Assembly: GCA_025929585.1 (NCBI GenBank)
Contig: JAICPY010000004.1
Coordinates: forward strand, 31,830-95,829
Direction: 5' to 3'
Source of the DNA: Steroidobacter sp.
Lineage (GTDB): Bacteria; Pseudomonadota; Gammaproteobacteria; Steroidobacterales; Steroidobacteraceae
Length of the DNA: 64,000 nucleotides
Positions 21,301-35,463 of the stretch are shown in pieces. Every line of letters starts with the position of its first letter. Position 1 is the stretch's first letter. The notes beneath the pieces are model-generated. The model was not told the origin of the DNA and ran no database searches. It saw only the letters and a program-made list of their open reading frames with translations. Made by a program: the position numbers and the translations under genes.

Positions 21301-22411
21301 TGGTTTCCGGGACGTTAAAAGGCAATAGGATCGTGAAAATGGTCCGGCCGGGCCGGCTCTCGAATTCGATCAAGCCGTCATGTCTAGCGACGAGATCCTG
21401 CGCGATGGCAAGGCCAAGACCGGTTCCATCGCTGCGACCCGTAACAAGCGGGTAGAACAAAGTTTCGCGCAACGCTTCGGGCACGCCTGGACCGTCATCT
21501 TCGAACTGCACGCTCGCGACGACGCGATGACGGCGAGCCCCGATGTTCACGTTCGTGAGCGCCCGTGTGCGCAAGATGATTCGTCCACTAGAGGATCGTC
21601 CTTGTCCAATCGCTTGGAGTGCGTTGCGCCCCAGGTTCAGCATCGCTTGAATGATCAGGTTTCGATCCAAGCGCAGCGGCGGCAGACTCGGGTCATAGTC
21701 GCGATCGATAGTCACCGCGGGCGCATCCGCCGCGAGCAGATGTCCGACGTGCTGCAATAGTTCGTGAATGTTGATGAGCTCCTTGCGGGGAGCGTGCCCG
21801 GGCCCTAGCAGGGCATCGACGAGTGCAACAAGCCGATCTGCTTCGCTGATGATGATCGAGGTGTATTCGCGCATCGAAGCATCTGCGAGCTGGCGGGCGA
21901 GCAACTGAGCTGCACCTCGCAATCCTCCGAGAGGATTCTTGATCTCATGCGCCAGTTGACGAATCATCAAGCGGCTGCCGCCGATCTGGGTCAGCAGCGC
22001 TGTTTCACGTGAGATGCGTTGATGCTGCGTGGCATCTGTCATTTCGATGACGACCGCTGAAGAAACGGAGGAATCTTCGAATGGCGCGACCGTGCAGTCG
22101 ACGACGAGCTCCTCCTCTCCATAGATGGGCCGCAATGACAACTCGCGACGCGAATACGGTCGCCATAGTTCTAGAGCTCGTTCGATCACTGCATCGAGTG
22201 CGGATGCATCCGCCACGAGCTCACGAAGAGGTCGGCCGCGTGCTTGATTGCGGCTGACGCCAAACAGCGTCTCGGCCGCCACGTTCATGAACACGACCGT
22301 GTGGGTGCGATCCGCAATCAAAACGCTAGTGCTGAGTCCATCCAGAATGCGTGCCGCTTCAATCATCGCGTGGTGATGCAATGTAGAAGCTTGCGCGGCG
22401 ATCATATGCAA
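21287..22411 (-). CDS. ntrB: Nitrogen regulation histidine kinase NtrB
   Basis: PAS then RQLAHEIKNPLGGLRGAAQLLARQ; HATPase motifs; 14-nt overlap with ntrC. Confidence 0.93.
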   Translation of the reverse strand: MHMIAAQASTLHHHAMIEAARILDGLSTSVLIADRTHTVVFMNVAAETLFGVSRNQARGRPLRELVADASALDAVIERALELWRPYSRRELSLRPIYGEEELVVDCTVAPFEDSSVSSAVVIEMTDATQHQRISRETALLTQIGGSRLMIRQLAHEIKNPLGGLRGAAQLLARQLADASMREYTSIIISEADRLVALVDALLGPGHAPRKELINIHELLQHVGHLLAADAPAVTIDRDYDPSLPPLRLDRNLIIQAMLNLGRNALQAIGQGRSSSGRIILRTRALTNVNIGARRHRVVASVQFEDDGPGVPEALRETLFYPLVTGRSDGTGLGLAIAQDLVARHDGLIEFESRPGRTIFTILLPFNVPETSEAS

Positions 22412-22490
22412 CCCGCTGAACGGGCAGCCGCACCTCGAGTCTTACGCGGCGCCGATAACGGCACCACGGAGACAGGATCAGGACCGATCT

Positions 22491-23192
22491 TTAGGGCTTC
22501 TTGGGTCCGGGTTTGATCGGCTTGATCGGACGGTTCGTCGAAGGATCGACACGAACGTTCTCGCCATTGAGAGCGGCGTAGGAAGGTTGACTGGTTAGAA
22601 GCTTGTTCGCTGCACCGGTGCGCGGGCGAGGTTTCGGCGGTGGGCGCAAGGCCGGGCCGACCGGCGGGTTGGCGATGGAGGCTTGCTGCACCGAGAATCG
22701 GACAGGTGCGGTTTCTTGCAGGCGCTTGCCACTTCGATCGTTGATGACGGCAATTACTGTGTGCAGCCCGCGAGCAATCTCGGTTAGAGAGTAGTCCGTG
22801 GTCGATCCGGTCGCGCTTTCCACCAACCGCCCATCTAAGTACAGATGCACCGTGTGACCGGGCTGAAGTGCCGGATCGATTCGAATGTTCACGTCTACTA
22901 CACCACCGGTATTGATGATGTTGTCGCCCTCTGCCGGCTTCCAAATTTCGAAGTTGCGATAGGCAGGCCCAGGATCGTTCTGCGGCGATCTCGGCGACGT
23001 TGAAGACATCGAGGAGGACGAGGTCGCATCGGCGGGCGCCGACGAACCGACATTCAGTTCCATTCGAGTCGCGCCGGGTACGGCTCGATCCGAATAGTGC
23101 GTCACGCCCTTGTCGTCCACCCACTTCCAGACAGTCTGGCCGGCGAAGACAGGCATCGCGAGCATCGCGAGCAGTAGAAGCGTTGTACGCAT
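22491..23192 (-). CDS. DUF4124-domain exported protein
   Basis: Signal peptide then QTVWKWVDDKGVTHYSDRAVPGA. Confidence 0.8.
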   Translation of the reverse strand: MRTTLLLLAMLAMPVFAGQTVWKWVDDKGVTHYSDRAVPGATRMELNVGSSAPADATSSSSMSSTSPRSPQNDPGPAYRNFEIWKPAEGDNIINTGGVVDVNIRIDPALQPGHTVHLYLDGRLVESATGSTTDYSLTEIARGLHTVIAVINDRSGKRLQETAPVRFSVQQASIANPPVGPALRPPPKPRPRTGAANKLLTSQPSYAALNGENVRVDPSTNRPIKPIKPGPKKP

Positions 23193-23280
23193 GACAGCAG
23201 AGCATATCCGCTTCGCCTCGGCCTTACAAAAGGGGTGACGGCACAATGTGAACGCCGTCACCGAGCTACCCCGTGAAGCA

Positions 23281-23310
23281 GGCGCCAGGCCGGAGGACCT
23301 GGCGCCTTTT
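23281..23310. terminator. Strong GC hairpin GGCGCCAGG-ccggagga-CCTGGCGCC followed by TTTT on the + strand
   Basis: Perfect 9-bp arms between glnA stop and DUF4124 gene start. Confidence 0.65.
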
Positions 23311-23315
23311 GATGC

Positions 23316-24728
23316 TTACACGCTGTAGTACAACTCGAACTCCAACGGATGCGTCGACATTCTGACCTTGGTCACTTCCTGCATCTTCAATGCGATGTAC
23401 GCATCGATAACGTCGTCAGTAAACACGCCGCCTGCTTTCAGGAATCCGCGATCCGCATCCAGCGATTGCAGGGCCTGCTCCAACGAGTAACACACTTCAG
23501 GAATGTTCTTCGCTTCCTCTGGCGGAAGATCGTAGAGATCTTTGTCCGATGCATCGCCTGGATGAATCTTGTTCTGGATGCCGTCCAGTCCAGCCATGAG
23601 CATCGCTGCAAATGCGAGATATGGGTTGGCGGTGGAATCCGGAAAACGTACTTCGATGCGACGGCCCTTTGGATTTGAAACCCACGGGATACGAATTGAA
23701 GCGGAGCGATTGCGAGCGGAGTACGCCAGCATCACGGGCGCTTCGAAATGCGGCACCAAGCGCTTGTAGCTGTTCGTGCTCGCGTTCGTGAAAGCATTGA
23801 TCGCCTTCGCGTGCTTGATGATGCCGCCGATGTAGTAGAGCGCGAGATCCGAAAGCCCTGCGTACCTATCGCCGGCGAAGAGCGGCTTGCCATCCTTCGA
23901 GATGGATTGGTGCACGTGCATGCCGCTACCGTTGTCGCCCACGATTGGCTTCGGCATGAATGTGGCTGTTTTACCGTACGCATGTGCCACGTTGTGGATT
24001 GCGTACTTGAGCATCTGCACCTCGTCAGCTTTACGCACGAGCGTGTTCGCATTGACGCCGATCTCGCACTGACCCGCTGTTGCGACTTCGTGGTGATGGA
24101 CTTCGACCTTCATTCCCAATTCTTCGAGTGCCATACACATGGCTGAACGAATGTCTTGGAACGAGTCGACAGGAGGAACCGGGAAATAGCCGCCCTTGAC
24201 GCCCGGACGATGCGCCTTATTGCCGTCCTCGTATTGCTTGCCCGAGCTCCACGCAGCTTCAACAGATTCGATGTCGAAGAAGGAGCCGGCCATCGTCGTG
24301 CCGTAACGCACGTTGTCGAAGATAAAGAACTCGTTCTCCGGTCCGAACAGCGCACGATCGCCGATTCCCGTCGATTTCAGGTAGGCCTCCGCGCGCTTTG
24401 CGAGTGAACGCGGATCGCGGTCGTAGCCCTGCATCGTCGAAGGCTCCAGGACGTCACACCGGATGATCAGTGTGGTCTCCTCGAAGAACGGATCTACGAC
24501 GGCGGTCGATGCATCTGGCATCAAGACCATGTCGGATTCGTTGATGCCCTTCCAGCCCGAGATCGACGAGCCGTCGAACATCTTGCCGTCTTCAAAGAAG
24601 CTTTGATCAACGGTATGAGCGGGAACGGTGACGTGCTGCTCCTTACCGCGCGTATCCGTAAAACGCAGATCCACGAACTTGACTTCCTTTTCCTTCAACA
24701 TGCTGAGAACTTCAGCGGGGGTCGTCAT
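23316..24728 (-). CDS. glnA: Glutamine synthetase, type I
   Basis: [89 protein letters not shown]. Confidence 0.96.
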   Translation of the reverse strand: MTTPAEVLSMLKEKEVKFVDLRFTDTRGKEQHVTVPAHTVDQSFFEDGKMFDGSSISGWKGINESDMVLMPDASTAVVDPFFEETTLIIRCDVLEPSTMQGYDRDPRSLAKRAEAYLKSTGIGDRALFGPENEFFIFDNVRYGTTMAGSFFDIESVEAAWSSGKQYEDGNKAHRPGVKGGYFPVPPVDSFQDIRSAMCMALEELGMKVEVHHHEVATAGQCEIGVNANTLVRKADEVQMLKYAIHNVAHAYGKTATFMPKPIVGDNGSGMHVHQSISKDGKPLFAGDRYAGLSDLALYYIGGIIKHAKAINAFTNASTNSYKRLVPHFEAPVMLAYSARNRSASIRIPWVSNPKGRRIEVRFPDSTANPYLAFAAMLMAGLDGIQNKIHPGDASDKDLYDLPPEEAKNIPEVCYSLEQALQSLDADRGFLKAGGVFTDDVIDAYIALKMQEVTKVRMSTHPLEFELYYSV

Positions 24729-24817
24729 GAGGTCTCCTCCGGTAGACGGCGAATTGGGTTGCCTCGGGCCGCTCGCCGCTGCGAACCGGAGGGTTATGGA
24801 GTCTGGCTCGCGAAATT

Positions 24818-24832
24818 GCAGGAACCATGCCA
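24818..24832 (-). promoter_or_regulatory. Candidate sigma-54 promoter of glnA (TGGCATGGTTCCTGC)
   Basis: -24 GG and -12 GC at correct spacing, about 90 nt upstream of the glnA ATG. Confidence 0.6.
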
Positions 24833-24928
24833 TCGCACCGTGATGGCGCAAATCACAGTAGTAGAGCGGTTTCGTGAGCCGTAGTTACAAAAGCCCGGCA
24901 CCATAGTAGAGCGTTTCCAAGCTATCCA

Positions 24929-24945
24929 TGCACTGATTTTGTGCA
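24929..24945. promoter_or_regulatory. Candidate NtrC enhancer site TGCACTGATTTTGTGCA
   Basis: Exact TGCAC-N7-GTGCA palindrome about 100 bp upstream of the sigma-54-like promoter. Confidence 0.7.
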
Positions 24946-25026
24946 TGCGGGGCGATTTGGAAGCCAGCGGCGGGTTCTACGCCCAAGCTATACTCGCGCG
25001 CTCTTTACTTATCTGTATCGCCAACA

Positions 25027-25944
25027 ATGTCGAGAAAACGGCCCGAACCTCCTCGAACCTTCCAAGACTTGATCTTTGCGTTGCAAAGCTACTGGTCGAG
25101 GCAAGGCTGCGTAATCCTTCAGCCGTACGACATGGAGATGGGAGCCGGCACCTTTCACACCGGCACATTGCTTCGAGCTGTCGGGCCGGAGCCCTGGAAT
25201 GCGGCCTATGTGCAACCTTCGAGGCGCCCTACGGACGGTCGTTACGGAGACAACCCGTTTCGCCTCCAACACTACTACCAGTTTCAGGTGGTACTGAAGC
25301 CATCTCCGGAGAATATCGTCGATCTATACCTCGGATCACTCGAATTTCTGGGTTTTGATCCGCTCACGCATGACATCCGACTGGTCGAAGACAATTGGGA
25401 GTCTCCAACGCTCGGTGCCTGGGGTCTGGGCTGGGAGGTTTGGCTAAATGGCATGGAGGTCACTCAGTTCACGTACTTTCAGCAGGTCGGGGGGCTGGAC
25501 TGTCGACCCGTCATGGGCGAGATCACCTATGGCCTGGAACGCCTCGCCATGTACCTGCAGGGCGTGGAAAGCATCTATGACATCCTCTGGGCGGACACAC
25601 TGACGGGCTCGGTCACGTACGGCGACGTGTATCACCAGAACGAGGTCGAGCAATCAAAGTACAACTTCGAGTTGGCGGACACTGCACAGCTCTTCAGGCA
25701 CTTCGACGAACACGAGGCAACGTGCAAGTCCCTCCTCACGAACGGGCTTGCTCTGCCGGCCTACGAGCAAATGTTGAAGACCTCCCACACCTTCAACTTG
25801 CTCGACGCTCGCAAGGCCATTTCCGTCACCGAACGTCAGCGGTTCATCTTGCGAGTTCGGGCGCTCGCCAAGGAAGTAGCGCAAACCTACTTCAACACGC
25901 GTGAAGCTCTCGGTTTTCCCATGCTGAAGGCTGCCTCCCGGTAA
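25027..25944 (+). CDS. glyQ: Glycyl-tRNA synthetase alpha subunit
   Basis: [64 protein letters not shown]. Confidence 0.96.
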   Translation: MSRKRPEPPRTFQDLIFALQSYWSRQGCVILQPYDMEMGAGTFHTGTLLRAVGPEPWNAAYVQPSRRPTDGRYGDNPFRLQHYYQFQVVLKPSPENIVDLYLGSLEFLGFDPLTHDIRLVEDNWESPTLGAWGLGWEVWLNGMEVTQFTYFQQVGGLDCRPVMGEITYGLERLAMYLQGVESIYDILWADTLTGSVTYGDVYHQNEVEQSKYNFELADTAQLFRHFDEHEATCKSLLTNGLALPAYEQMLKTSHTFNLLDARKAISVTERQRFILRVRALAKEVAQTYFNTREALGFPMLKAASR

Positions 25945-26009
25945 GAGCACGCAAACCGGTTTGTTGACGAGACTATGAAGAATTTCAGCAAAGGGAATAT
26001 CGGCGGCCG

Positions 26010-28085
26010 ATGAGCAAACGCGATTTTTTGGTTGAGATTGGCTCAGAAGAACTGCCGCCGAAGGCGCTGTTCGCCATGGCGGCAGCCTTCGCGGACGGAA
26101 TTACCCGTGAGCTTTCCAATGCATCCATCTCACATGGGGCGGTGCAATGGTTCGCGACGCCTCGGAGAATGGCGGTACACATCAACGCGGTTGCTGATCG
26201 TCAGCCGGATCAGCGGATCACACGGCTCGGGCCGGCGATCGCGCAAGCATTCGATCCTTCCGGCCAACCGACAAAAGCTGCTTTAGGATTCGCTGCCTCG
26301 TGTGGTACGCAGGTCGAATCGCTCCAGCAGGTCGATGGTCCGAAGGGACGGGTATTGCAGTACGTCGGCAGCAAAGTCGGTGCGCAAACTACTGCTCTAC
26401 TACCTGACATTGTTAACGCGTCGTTACGCACGTTGCCTATCGCACGGCGAATGAGATGGGGTGCTGGTACGGAAGAATTCGTAAGGCCGGTACATTGGAT
26501 CGTGATGCTCTTCGGAGCGAGCACCGTCGATGCCCAGATACTTGGGATTCGCACCGGCAAAGCATCGCGTGGACATCGGTTTCATGCGCCGCGCGAGATC
26601 GTGATTCGATCCCCTGCATCGTACGTTTCTTCATTGGCGAAAGCGTACGTCCTTGCGGATGTCTCGGAGCGCCGGGAGCGAATTCGCCTCGCAGTGACGG
26701 ATTTGGCGCAATCGCTCGGCGGCGCGGCGGTAATCGATCCAGCTCTTCTGGATGAAGTGACTGCTCTTGTGGAGTGGCCAGTACCGATCGCAGGTCGCTT
26801 TGATGCTCAGTATCTCGAGCTACCGCAAGAAGTCCCGATCGCAACGATGCAGGATCATCAGCGATATTTCCCGGTGCGAGATGCTTCGGGCCGACTGATG
26901 AATTCTTTTATTACGGTCGCGAATATCGAAAGTCGTGATCCGAGCAAAGTCAGGGACGGCAATGAGCGCGTCGTGCGCCCGCGGCTTGCCGATGCCGCAT
27001 TCTTTTGGCGAGTTGACCGTAACGAGAGACTCGCGGCGCGATGCGAGAGCCTGAAGACGGTTACCTTCCAAAGCCAGCTCGGATCTTTGTTCGATCGAAC
27101 GCAGCGAATGGCTCAGCTCGCCGGTCGGATTGCATCTAACGTTGAGGCGGATCCCGCATTGGCCCAACGCGCGGCTCACCTCAGTAAATGCGATCTGCTC
27201 ACATCGATGGTAGCGGAGTTTCCCGAACTTCAGGGCACCATGGGCAAGTACTACGCGGAGCATGATGGCGAGGCCCCCGAGGTCTTTAGGGCGCTTGAAG
27301 AGCAGTACTTGCCTCGTTTCGCGGGAGATCGTCTGCCTGAGACAGCGACTGGACGCGCACTTGCATTAGCGGACAAGCTAGATTTAATCGCCGGTATTTT
27401 CGCAATCGGCCAAAAACCAACAGGTACCCGCGATCCGTACGGGCTGCGACGTGCGGCACTAGGTATTTTGCGGATCTGTTCGGAGGCGCGGCTCGATCTG
27501 GACTTGCGTGAGCTCGTGAACAATGCGGTAGCGTTGCAACCTATCGCGGCTGCTGAAGGGGTTGGAGAGGAAATCTGGCTCTATATTGCTGAACGTCTGC
27601 GCGGTACCTACTTGGAGTCGGATCCTGCCGTGACGACGGAGATGTTCGACGCTGTACTCGCATCGCAAACGAGCTCACCGATAGATATCGACTCCCGCTT
27701 GCAGGCGCTGAAAGCGTTTCTCACGTTACCGCCCAGTATCAGTTTGGCGAATGCGAATAAACGCATCGCAAACATTCTGCGCAAGGCAGGCGCGATTGAA
27801 GGCACTCAAGAGGTCGACCGCTCCAAATTGATCGATGCAGCCGAGCAAACTCTGTACGACCATCTCGTGGCGCTTGAACCCTCTGTGACGAAGGCATTCG
27901 CCCATCGCCAATACGAACGCGCATTGACCGAGCTTGCGCAACTCAAAGAGAACGTCGATGCATTCTTCGATTCCGTCATGGTAATGACCGAAGATGCCGA
28001 GCTTCGTGCGAATCGGCTCGTATTGCTGTCCAAGATCCGGGAGCTGTTCCTGCGTGCAGCGGATTTGTCCAAACTTCCGGGATAG
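26010..28085 (+). CDS. glyS: Glycyl-tRNA synthetase beta subunit
   Basis: RDFLVEIGSEELPPKALFAMAAAFADGI; ALADKLDLIAGIFAIGQKPTGTRDPYGLRRAALGILRI. Confidence 0.96.
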   Translation: MSKRDFLVEIGSEELPPKALFAMAAAFADGITRELSNASISHGAVQWFATPRRMAVHINAVADRQPDQRITRLGPAIAQAFDPSGQPTKAALGFAASCGTQVESLQQVDGPKGRVLQYVGSKVGAQTTALLPDIVNASLRTLPIARRMRWGAGTEEFVRPVHWIVMLFGASTVDAQILGIRTGKASRGHRFHAPREIVIRSPASYVSSLAKAYVLADVSERRERIRLAVTDLAQSLGGAAVIDPALLDEVTALVEWPVPIAGRFDAQYLELPQEVPIATMQDHQRYFPVRDASGRLMNSFITVANIESRDPSKVRDGNERVVRPRLADAAFFWRVDRNERLAARCESLKTVTFQSQLGSLFDRTQRMAQLAGRIASNVEADPALAQRAAHLSKCDLLTSMVAEFPELQGTMGKYYAEHDGEAPEVFRALEEQYLPRFAGDRLPETATGRALALADKLDLIAGIFAIGQKPTGTRDPYGLRRAALGILRICSEARLDLDLRELVNNAVALQPIAAAEGVGEEIWLYIAERLRGTYLESDPAVTTEMFDAVLASQTSSPIDIDSRLQALKAFLTLPPSISLANANKRIANILRKAGAIEGTQEVDRSKLIDAAEQTLYDHLVALEPSVTKAFAHRQYERALTELAQLKENVDAFFDSVMVMTEDAELRANRLVLLSKIRELFLRAADLSKLPG

Positions 28086-28091
28086 AAACGC

Positions 28092-28811
28092 GTGCAACTG
28101 CTTCGATCGGTGCTGTTCACGACATTCTTGTTCGTAAGCACCTTCATCTATGCCGTCATCGTGCTGCTCGTCGGGTGGTTGCCCCACGAAAGGCTTTACG
28201 CTGTGGCGAGATCCTGGTCTAAAACCCAACTATGGATGTTGAGGGTATTGTGCCGACTGTCGTACTCGATTGAAGGCACCGAAAACATCCCCGCCGGCGC
28301 TCACATCTCCATGTGGAAGCATTCCTCGGCCTGGGAGACGATTGCACAAGCAAGTATGTTTCCGCCCCAGTCGTGGGTCCTGAAACGTGAGCTGATGTGG
28401 ATTCCGGTGGTCGGCTGGGCTGTACGTTGCCTCAAGCCAATCGCTATCAATCGAAAGGCTGGCACCACCGCTGTCAACCAGGTCGTAGATCAAGGCCAAT
28501 GCCGGCTCCAAGCTGGGTTGTGGATCCTGATCTTTCCCGAGGGCACGCGCGTCGCGCATGGCGAGCAACGCAAATACGGCATCAGCGGCTCGCTTCTAGC
28601 GTCGCGTGCCGGGTGCAAGATCGTGCCGGTTACGCACAACGCGGGCCTTTATTGGCCCCGCCGAGGTTGGATGAAGCGTCCGGGCGTTATCCAGGTACGC
28701 ATAGGGCCGCCCATCGATGCAGCCGGAAGGGAGCCTCGCGAATTGAACGAGCAGGTGCGAGCGTGGATAGAAGGCGAGCTTGCGCAGCTCGCCTCAGTTA
28801 AAAATATCTAA
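28092..28811 (+). CDS. plsC: 1-acyl-sn-glycerol-3-phosphate acyltransferase (GTG start)
   Basis: SMWKHSSAWETIA (HX4D-like variant), IFPEGTRVAHGEQRKYGISGSLLA. Confidence 0.85.
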   Translation: MQLLRSVLFTTFLFVSTFIYAVIVLLVGWLPHERLYAVARSWSKTQLWMLRVLCRLSYSIEGTENIPAGAHISMWKHSSAWETIAQASMFPPQSWVLKRELMWIPVVGWAVRCLKPIAINRKAGTTAVNQVVDQGQCRLQAGLWILIFPEGTRVAHGEQRKYGISGSLLASRAGCKIVPVTHNAGLYWPRRGWMKRPGVIQVRIGPPIDAAGREPRELNEQVRAWIEGELAQLASVKNI

Positions 28812-28861
28812 ACGTTTGAGGTCCACATTTGTGCTGCAGGTTCAGGTATGTTTTATTTTAT

Positions 28862-32372
<3,511 letters not shown>

Positions 32373-32400
32373 TCCGTGACTCTAGTGCACGCGACCAACG

Positions 32401-33498
32401 TCACAGGCGCATCGGCATCACAACGTATTTGGCCTCAGGCATAGCCGAAGACGTCAGCAGGCAGCTGTTATTCGAATCGGTTAACCCAACCTCAATCGTC
32501 ACGCCATCCAGAGCTGCAAGCGCATCGAGGAGATAATTGACGTTGAACCCGATCTCCATCTCCTCGCCGACGTAAGTGACATCCAGCTCTTCCTCAGCCT
32601 CTTCTTGCTCGGGATTATGCGATTGAAGCGTCAGTACACCAGGCTTGAGCGATAGCCGGATTCCGCGGTACTTCTCGTTGGAGAGGATTGCCGCTCTTTG
32701 AAGCGCCGCTCGCAGGATCTCCCGATCAGCACCTACTTTGCGTGTTGGGCTCGCTGGAATCACGCGCCCATACTCCGGAAAACGCCCGTCGATCAGTTTC
32801 GAGGTAAACCGAATAGTGCCAATTTGTGCGCGGACATGATTTGTACCAATCACAAGTTCAACCGCATCCTCACCTGTGAGCAGTCGCTGTAGCTCCAGCA
32901 CGCCTTTGCGCGGAACGATAACTTGCTGCACCCCTGAGGCCGTGGAGTCCATGGCCGCTTCGCAGAACGCGAGACGATGCCCGTCCGTGGCTACCGTCTT
33001 GAGCGTTTTGCCATCTGACTCGAGGAGCATCCCATTGAGGTAGTACCGCACATCCTGTTGCGCCATTGAGAAGTGAGTCTTCTCAAGTAGCCGTTTCAGA
33101 GAACTCTGAGAGATCGTTAAGCTCTGTTGAGCTTTAATGTCCTCGACCGTCGGGAACTCGGAGGCGGGTAACGTAGCGAGTGTGAAGCGGCTTTTGCCAG
33201 AGCGCACTGTCGCCTTCTCGCCCTCCACGTTGATGGTGACCTTCGCCCCATCCGGCAACGCTCGGACAATGTCGAGCAGCTTGCGTCCCGGCAAAGTGAC
33301 CTCACCCGCCTGCTGCACATCCACCGATGCTGTGGCAACGAGCTCCACCTCCAGGTCCGTTGCGGTAAGGGAGATCTGCTCGCTTCGAGCCACAACGAGG
33401 ATGTTCGCGAGAACAGGCATCGTCTGGCGACGCTCGACCACCCCAATAATCGACTGCAGGGGACCTAGAATCGCCTGCCGTTCTGCACTGACCTTCAT
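32401..33498 (-). CDS. dnaN: DNA polymerase III beta sliding clamp
   Basis: MKVSAERQAILGPLQSIIGVVERRQTMPVLANILV; VVMPMRL C-terminus. Confidence 0.96.
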   Translation of the reverse strand: MKVSAERQAILGPLQSIIGVVERRQTMPVLANILVVARSEQISLTATDLEVELVATASVDVQQAGEVTLPGRKLLDIVRALPDGAKVTINVEGEKATVRSGKSRFTLATLPASEFPTVEDIKAQQSLTISQSSLKRLLEKTHFSMAQQDVRYYLNGMLLESDGKTLKTVATDGHRLAFCEAAMDSTASGVQQVIVPRKGVLELQRLLTGEDAVELVIGTNHVRAQIGTIRFTSKLIDGRFPEYGRVIPASPTRKVGADREILRAALQRAAILSNEKYRGIRLSLKPGVLTLQSHNPEQEEAEEELDVTYVGEEMEIGFNVNYLLDALAALDGVTIEVGLTDSNNSCLLTSSAMPEAKYVVMPMRL

Positions 33499-33720
33499 CG
33501 TTGCCACCGCTTGCCAATCTTAAAAATATGAATAGATATTTAAGAATTTATGATTATTGAAGAGGCCGCCCAAATCTGTGGATAACCTCTATTTTGCATT
33601 TACTATCAACAATTTACGTACCTAATAACCAGTCCCGTATTCTCCGGTCGACCTTGTAGGATTACTGTTCAGTACCTGTGGATAGATTTGGCCCTTCCCT
33701 ACCTCACAGCTTATCCACAG
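33499..33720. promoter_or_regulatory. Candidate oriC: AT-rich dnaA-dnaN intergenic region with three DnaA boxes
   Basis: TGTGGATAA at 33577-33585, TGTGGATAG at 33677-33685, TTATCCACA at 33711-33719; AT-rich stretch 33520-33562. Confidence 0.7.
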
Positions 33721-35058
33721 TCATCCAGCTAGGGTTCTCAACAGGTTTGAGTAGTCCTCGCTCGTGCGAGTATTCGACTCTCTGAGCTCCTTGATCACCC
33801 GGCACGCATGAAGCACCGTCGTGTGGTCGCGCCCGCCGAAAGCATCGCCGATTTCGGGAAGGCTGTGGCTGGTTAGCTCCTTCGCTAAGGCCATTGCGAC
33901 CTGTCTCGGGCGTGCAATCGATCGACTGCGCCTCTTCGACAATAGATCCGCCACCCGAATTTTGAAGTACTCCGCGACCGTCTTTTGGATGTTCTCGATT
34001 GTTACCAGCCGATCCTGTAACGCCAACAGATCGCGCAGCGCCTCTTTCGCGAACTCCATGGTAATCGCACGTCCAGTAAATTGGGAATTGGCGACAACCC
34101 TGCGCAGGGCCCCTTCGAGCTCACGCACATTGGATCTAATCCGCTTGGCGATGAAGAAAGCGACTTCCTCAGGTAGATCCACGTGACTGACAGCTGCCTT
34201 GCTCATCAGGATCGCCACGCACGTCTCCAACTCCGGCGGTTCGATCGCAACAGTGAGACCCCACCCGAACCTGGACTTCAGTCGCTCCTCGAGACCGTCC
34301 ACTTCTTTCGGATAACGGTCGCACGTAAGGATGATCTGCTGCTGACCTTCGAATAGCGCGTTGAAGGTGTGGAAGAATTCCTCTTGCGAGCGATCCTTTC
34401 CCGCAAAGAATTGGATGTCGTCGATCAGCAAAGCATCGAGCGATCGATAGGCCGTCTTGAAGTCGTTGATCGTGTTGTGCTGGAGCGCTTTCACCATGTC
34501 ACCGACGAAACGCTCCGAGTGCACGTAGGCGACTCGCGCCCGCTCGTTACGGACCCGGATCATGTTGCCGACGGCATGCATCAGATGCGTCTTCCCGAGC
34601 CCCACGCCGCCATAGATAAACAGCGGGTTGTAAGCGCGTCCCGGGTTTTCTGCCACTTGAACCGCCGCGGCGCGAGCAAGCTGATTGCTCTTGCCCTCCA
34701 CGAAATTCGTAAAGGTGAAATCCGGGTTCAGGCGGCTTCCGAGCATTATCGGAGGCTCTTTCGCCAGGGGCTTAGCAAACGTCGGAATGGGCGCGGAGAC
34801 GGGCGGAGCTACCGCACGAGATCCCACCTCGAGGATGACGGAGGGCGCTGGGTCGGTCCCTACAGAATCGACGAGCTCCGAGATCCGTCCTGCTACGTTC
34901 TCATTCACCCAATCGACGACGAACCGATTCGGAGCGAGCAACCTCAAGGTCCGGCCGTCCTCGACCGCTTGGAGCGGCCGAATCCAGGTATTGAATTGTT
35001 GTTCGGGCAGCTCTGCCTCCAATTGAACGAGACAGCGACGCCATAACGAACCCTGCAC
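33721..35058 (-). CDS. dnaA: Chromosomal replication initiator DnaA (GTG start preferred)
   Basis: [60 protein letters not shown]; conserved N-terminus begins at V([29 protein letters not shown]). Confidence 0.95.
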   Translation of the reverse strand: MQGSLWRRCLVQLEAELPEQQFNTWIRPLQAVEDGRTLRLLAPNRFVVDWVNENVAGRISELVDSVGTDPAPSVILEVGSRAVAPPVSAPIPTFAKPLAKEPPIMLGSRLNPDFTFTNFVEGKSNQLARAAAVQVAENPGRAYNPLFIYGGVGLGKTHLMHAVGNMIRVRNERARVAYVHSERFVGDMVKALQHNTINDFKTAYRSLDALLIDDIQFFAGKDRSQEEFFHTFNALFEGQQQIILTCDRYPKEVDGLEERLKSRFGWGLTVAIEPPELETCVAILMSKAAVSHVDLPEEVAFFIAKRIRSNVRELEGALRRVVANSQFTGRAITMEFAKEALRDLLALQDRLVTIENIQKTVAEYFKIRVADLLSKRRSRSIARPRQVAMALAKELTSHSLPEIGDAFGGRDHTTVLHACRVIKELRESNTRTSEDYSNLLRTLAG

Positions 35059-35143
35059 GGTTTCGTCCCCTAATCGAGCGTTAAAAAGTTTTCTGCGTGA
35101 GGCAGCGCGAGAGAGGGGCGAGTCTATACCGAGCCGGCAAAGG

Positions 35144-35152
35144 TTATCCACA
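35144..35152 (+). promoter_or_regulatory. DnaA box TTATCCACA upstream of dnaA
   Basis: Exact consensus 9-mer in the dnaA-rpmH intergenic region. Confidence 0.7.
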
Positions 35153-35287
35153 GCTCCGGCGAGCGGAAAGGAAACTTTACTGCGTGCCGCGCGCTTGACA
35201 CCCTCAGGCTCGCTGCGTACCCTTGCCGGCCTTTCTTTCGGCCCACCATGTGCTTGTTTTAGCGCAAATTTCGCGGCGAGTCTCATC

Positions 35288-35422
35288 ATGAAGCGCACTT
35301 ATCAACCCAGCAAAATTCATCGGCAGCGAACTCATGGATTTCGTGCGCGCATGGCAACCCGTGGCGGACGCGCGATATTAGCGCGGCGTCGAGCCAAGGG
35401 CCGCAAGCGCTTGTCGGTATAA
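35288..35422 (+). CDS. rpmH: 50S ribosomal protein L34
   Basis: [44 protein letters not shown]. Confidence 0.98.
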   Translation: MKRTYQPSKIHRQRTHGFRARMATRGGRAILARRRAKGRKRLSV

Positions 35423-35441
35423 GACGCGATCAGTTCGCGTC
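35423..35441 (+). other. Hairpin GACGCGA-tcagt-TCGCGTC directly after the rpmH stop
   Basis: Perfect 7-bp inverted repeat between rpmH and rnpA. Confidence 0.6.
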
Positions 35442-35463
35442 GCGTGCTCTTTCGACACCCGGT

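Noticed and set aside
33721-35298. DnaA ORF starting at 35298
   Set aside because: The first 80 residues do not resemble DnaA and run across rpmH; conserved DnaA begins at the GTG at 35058.
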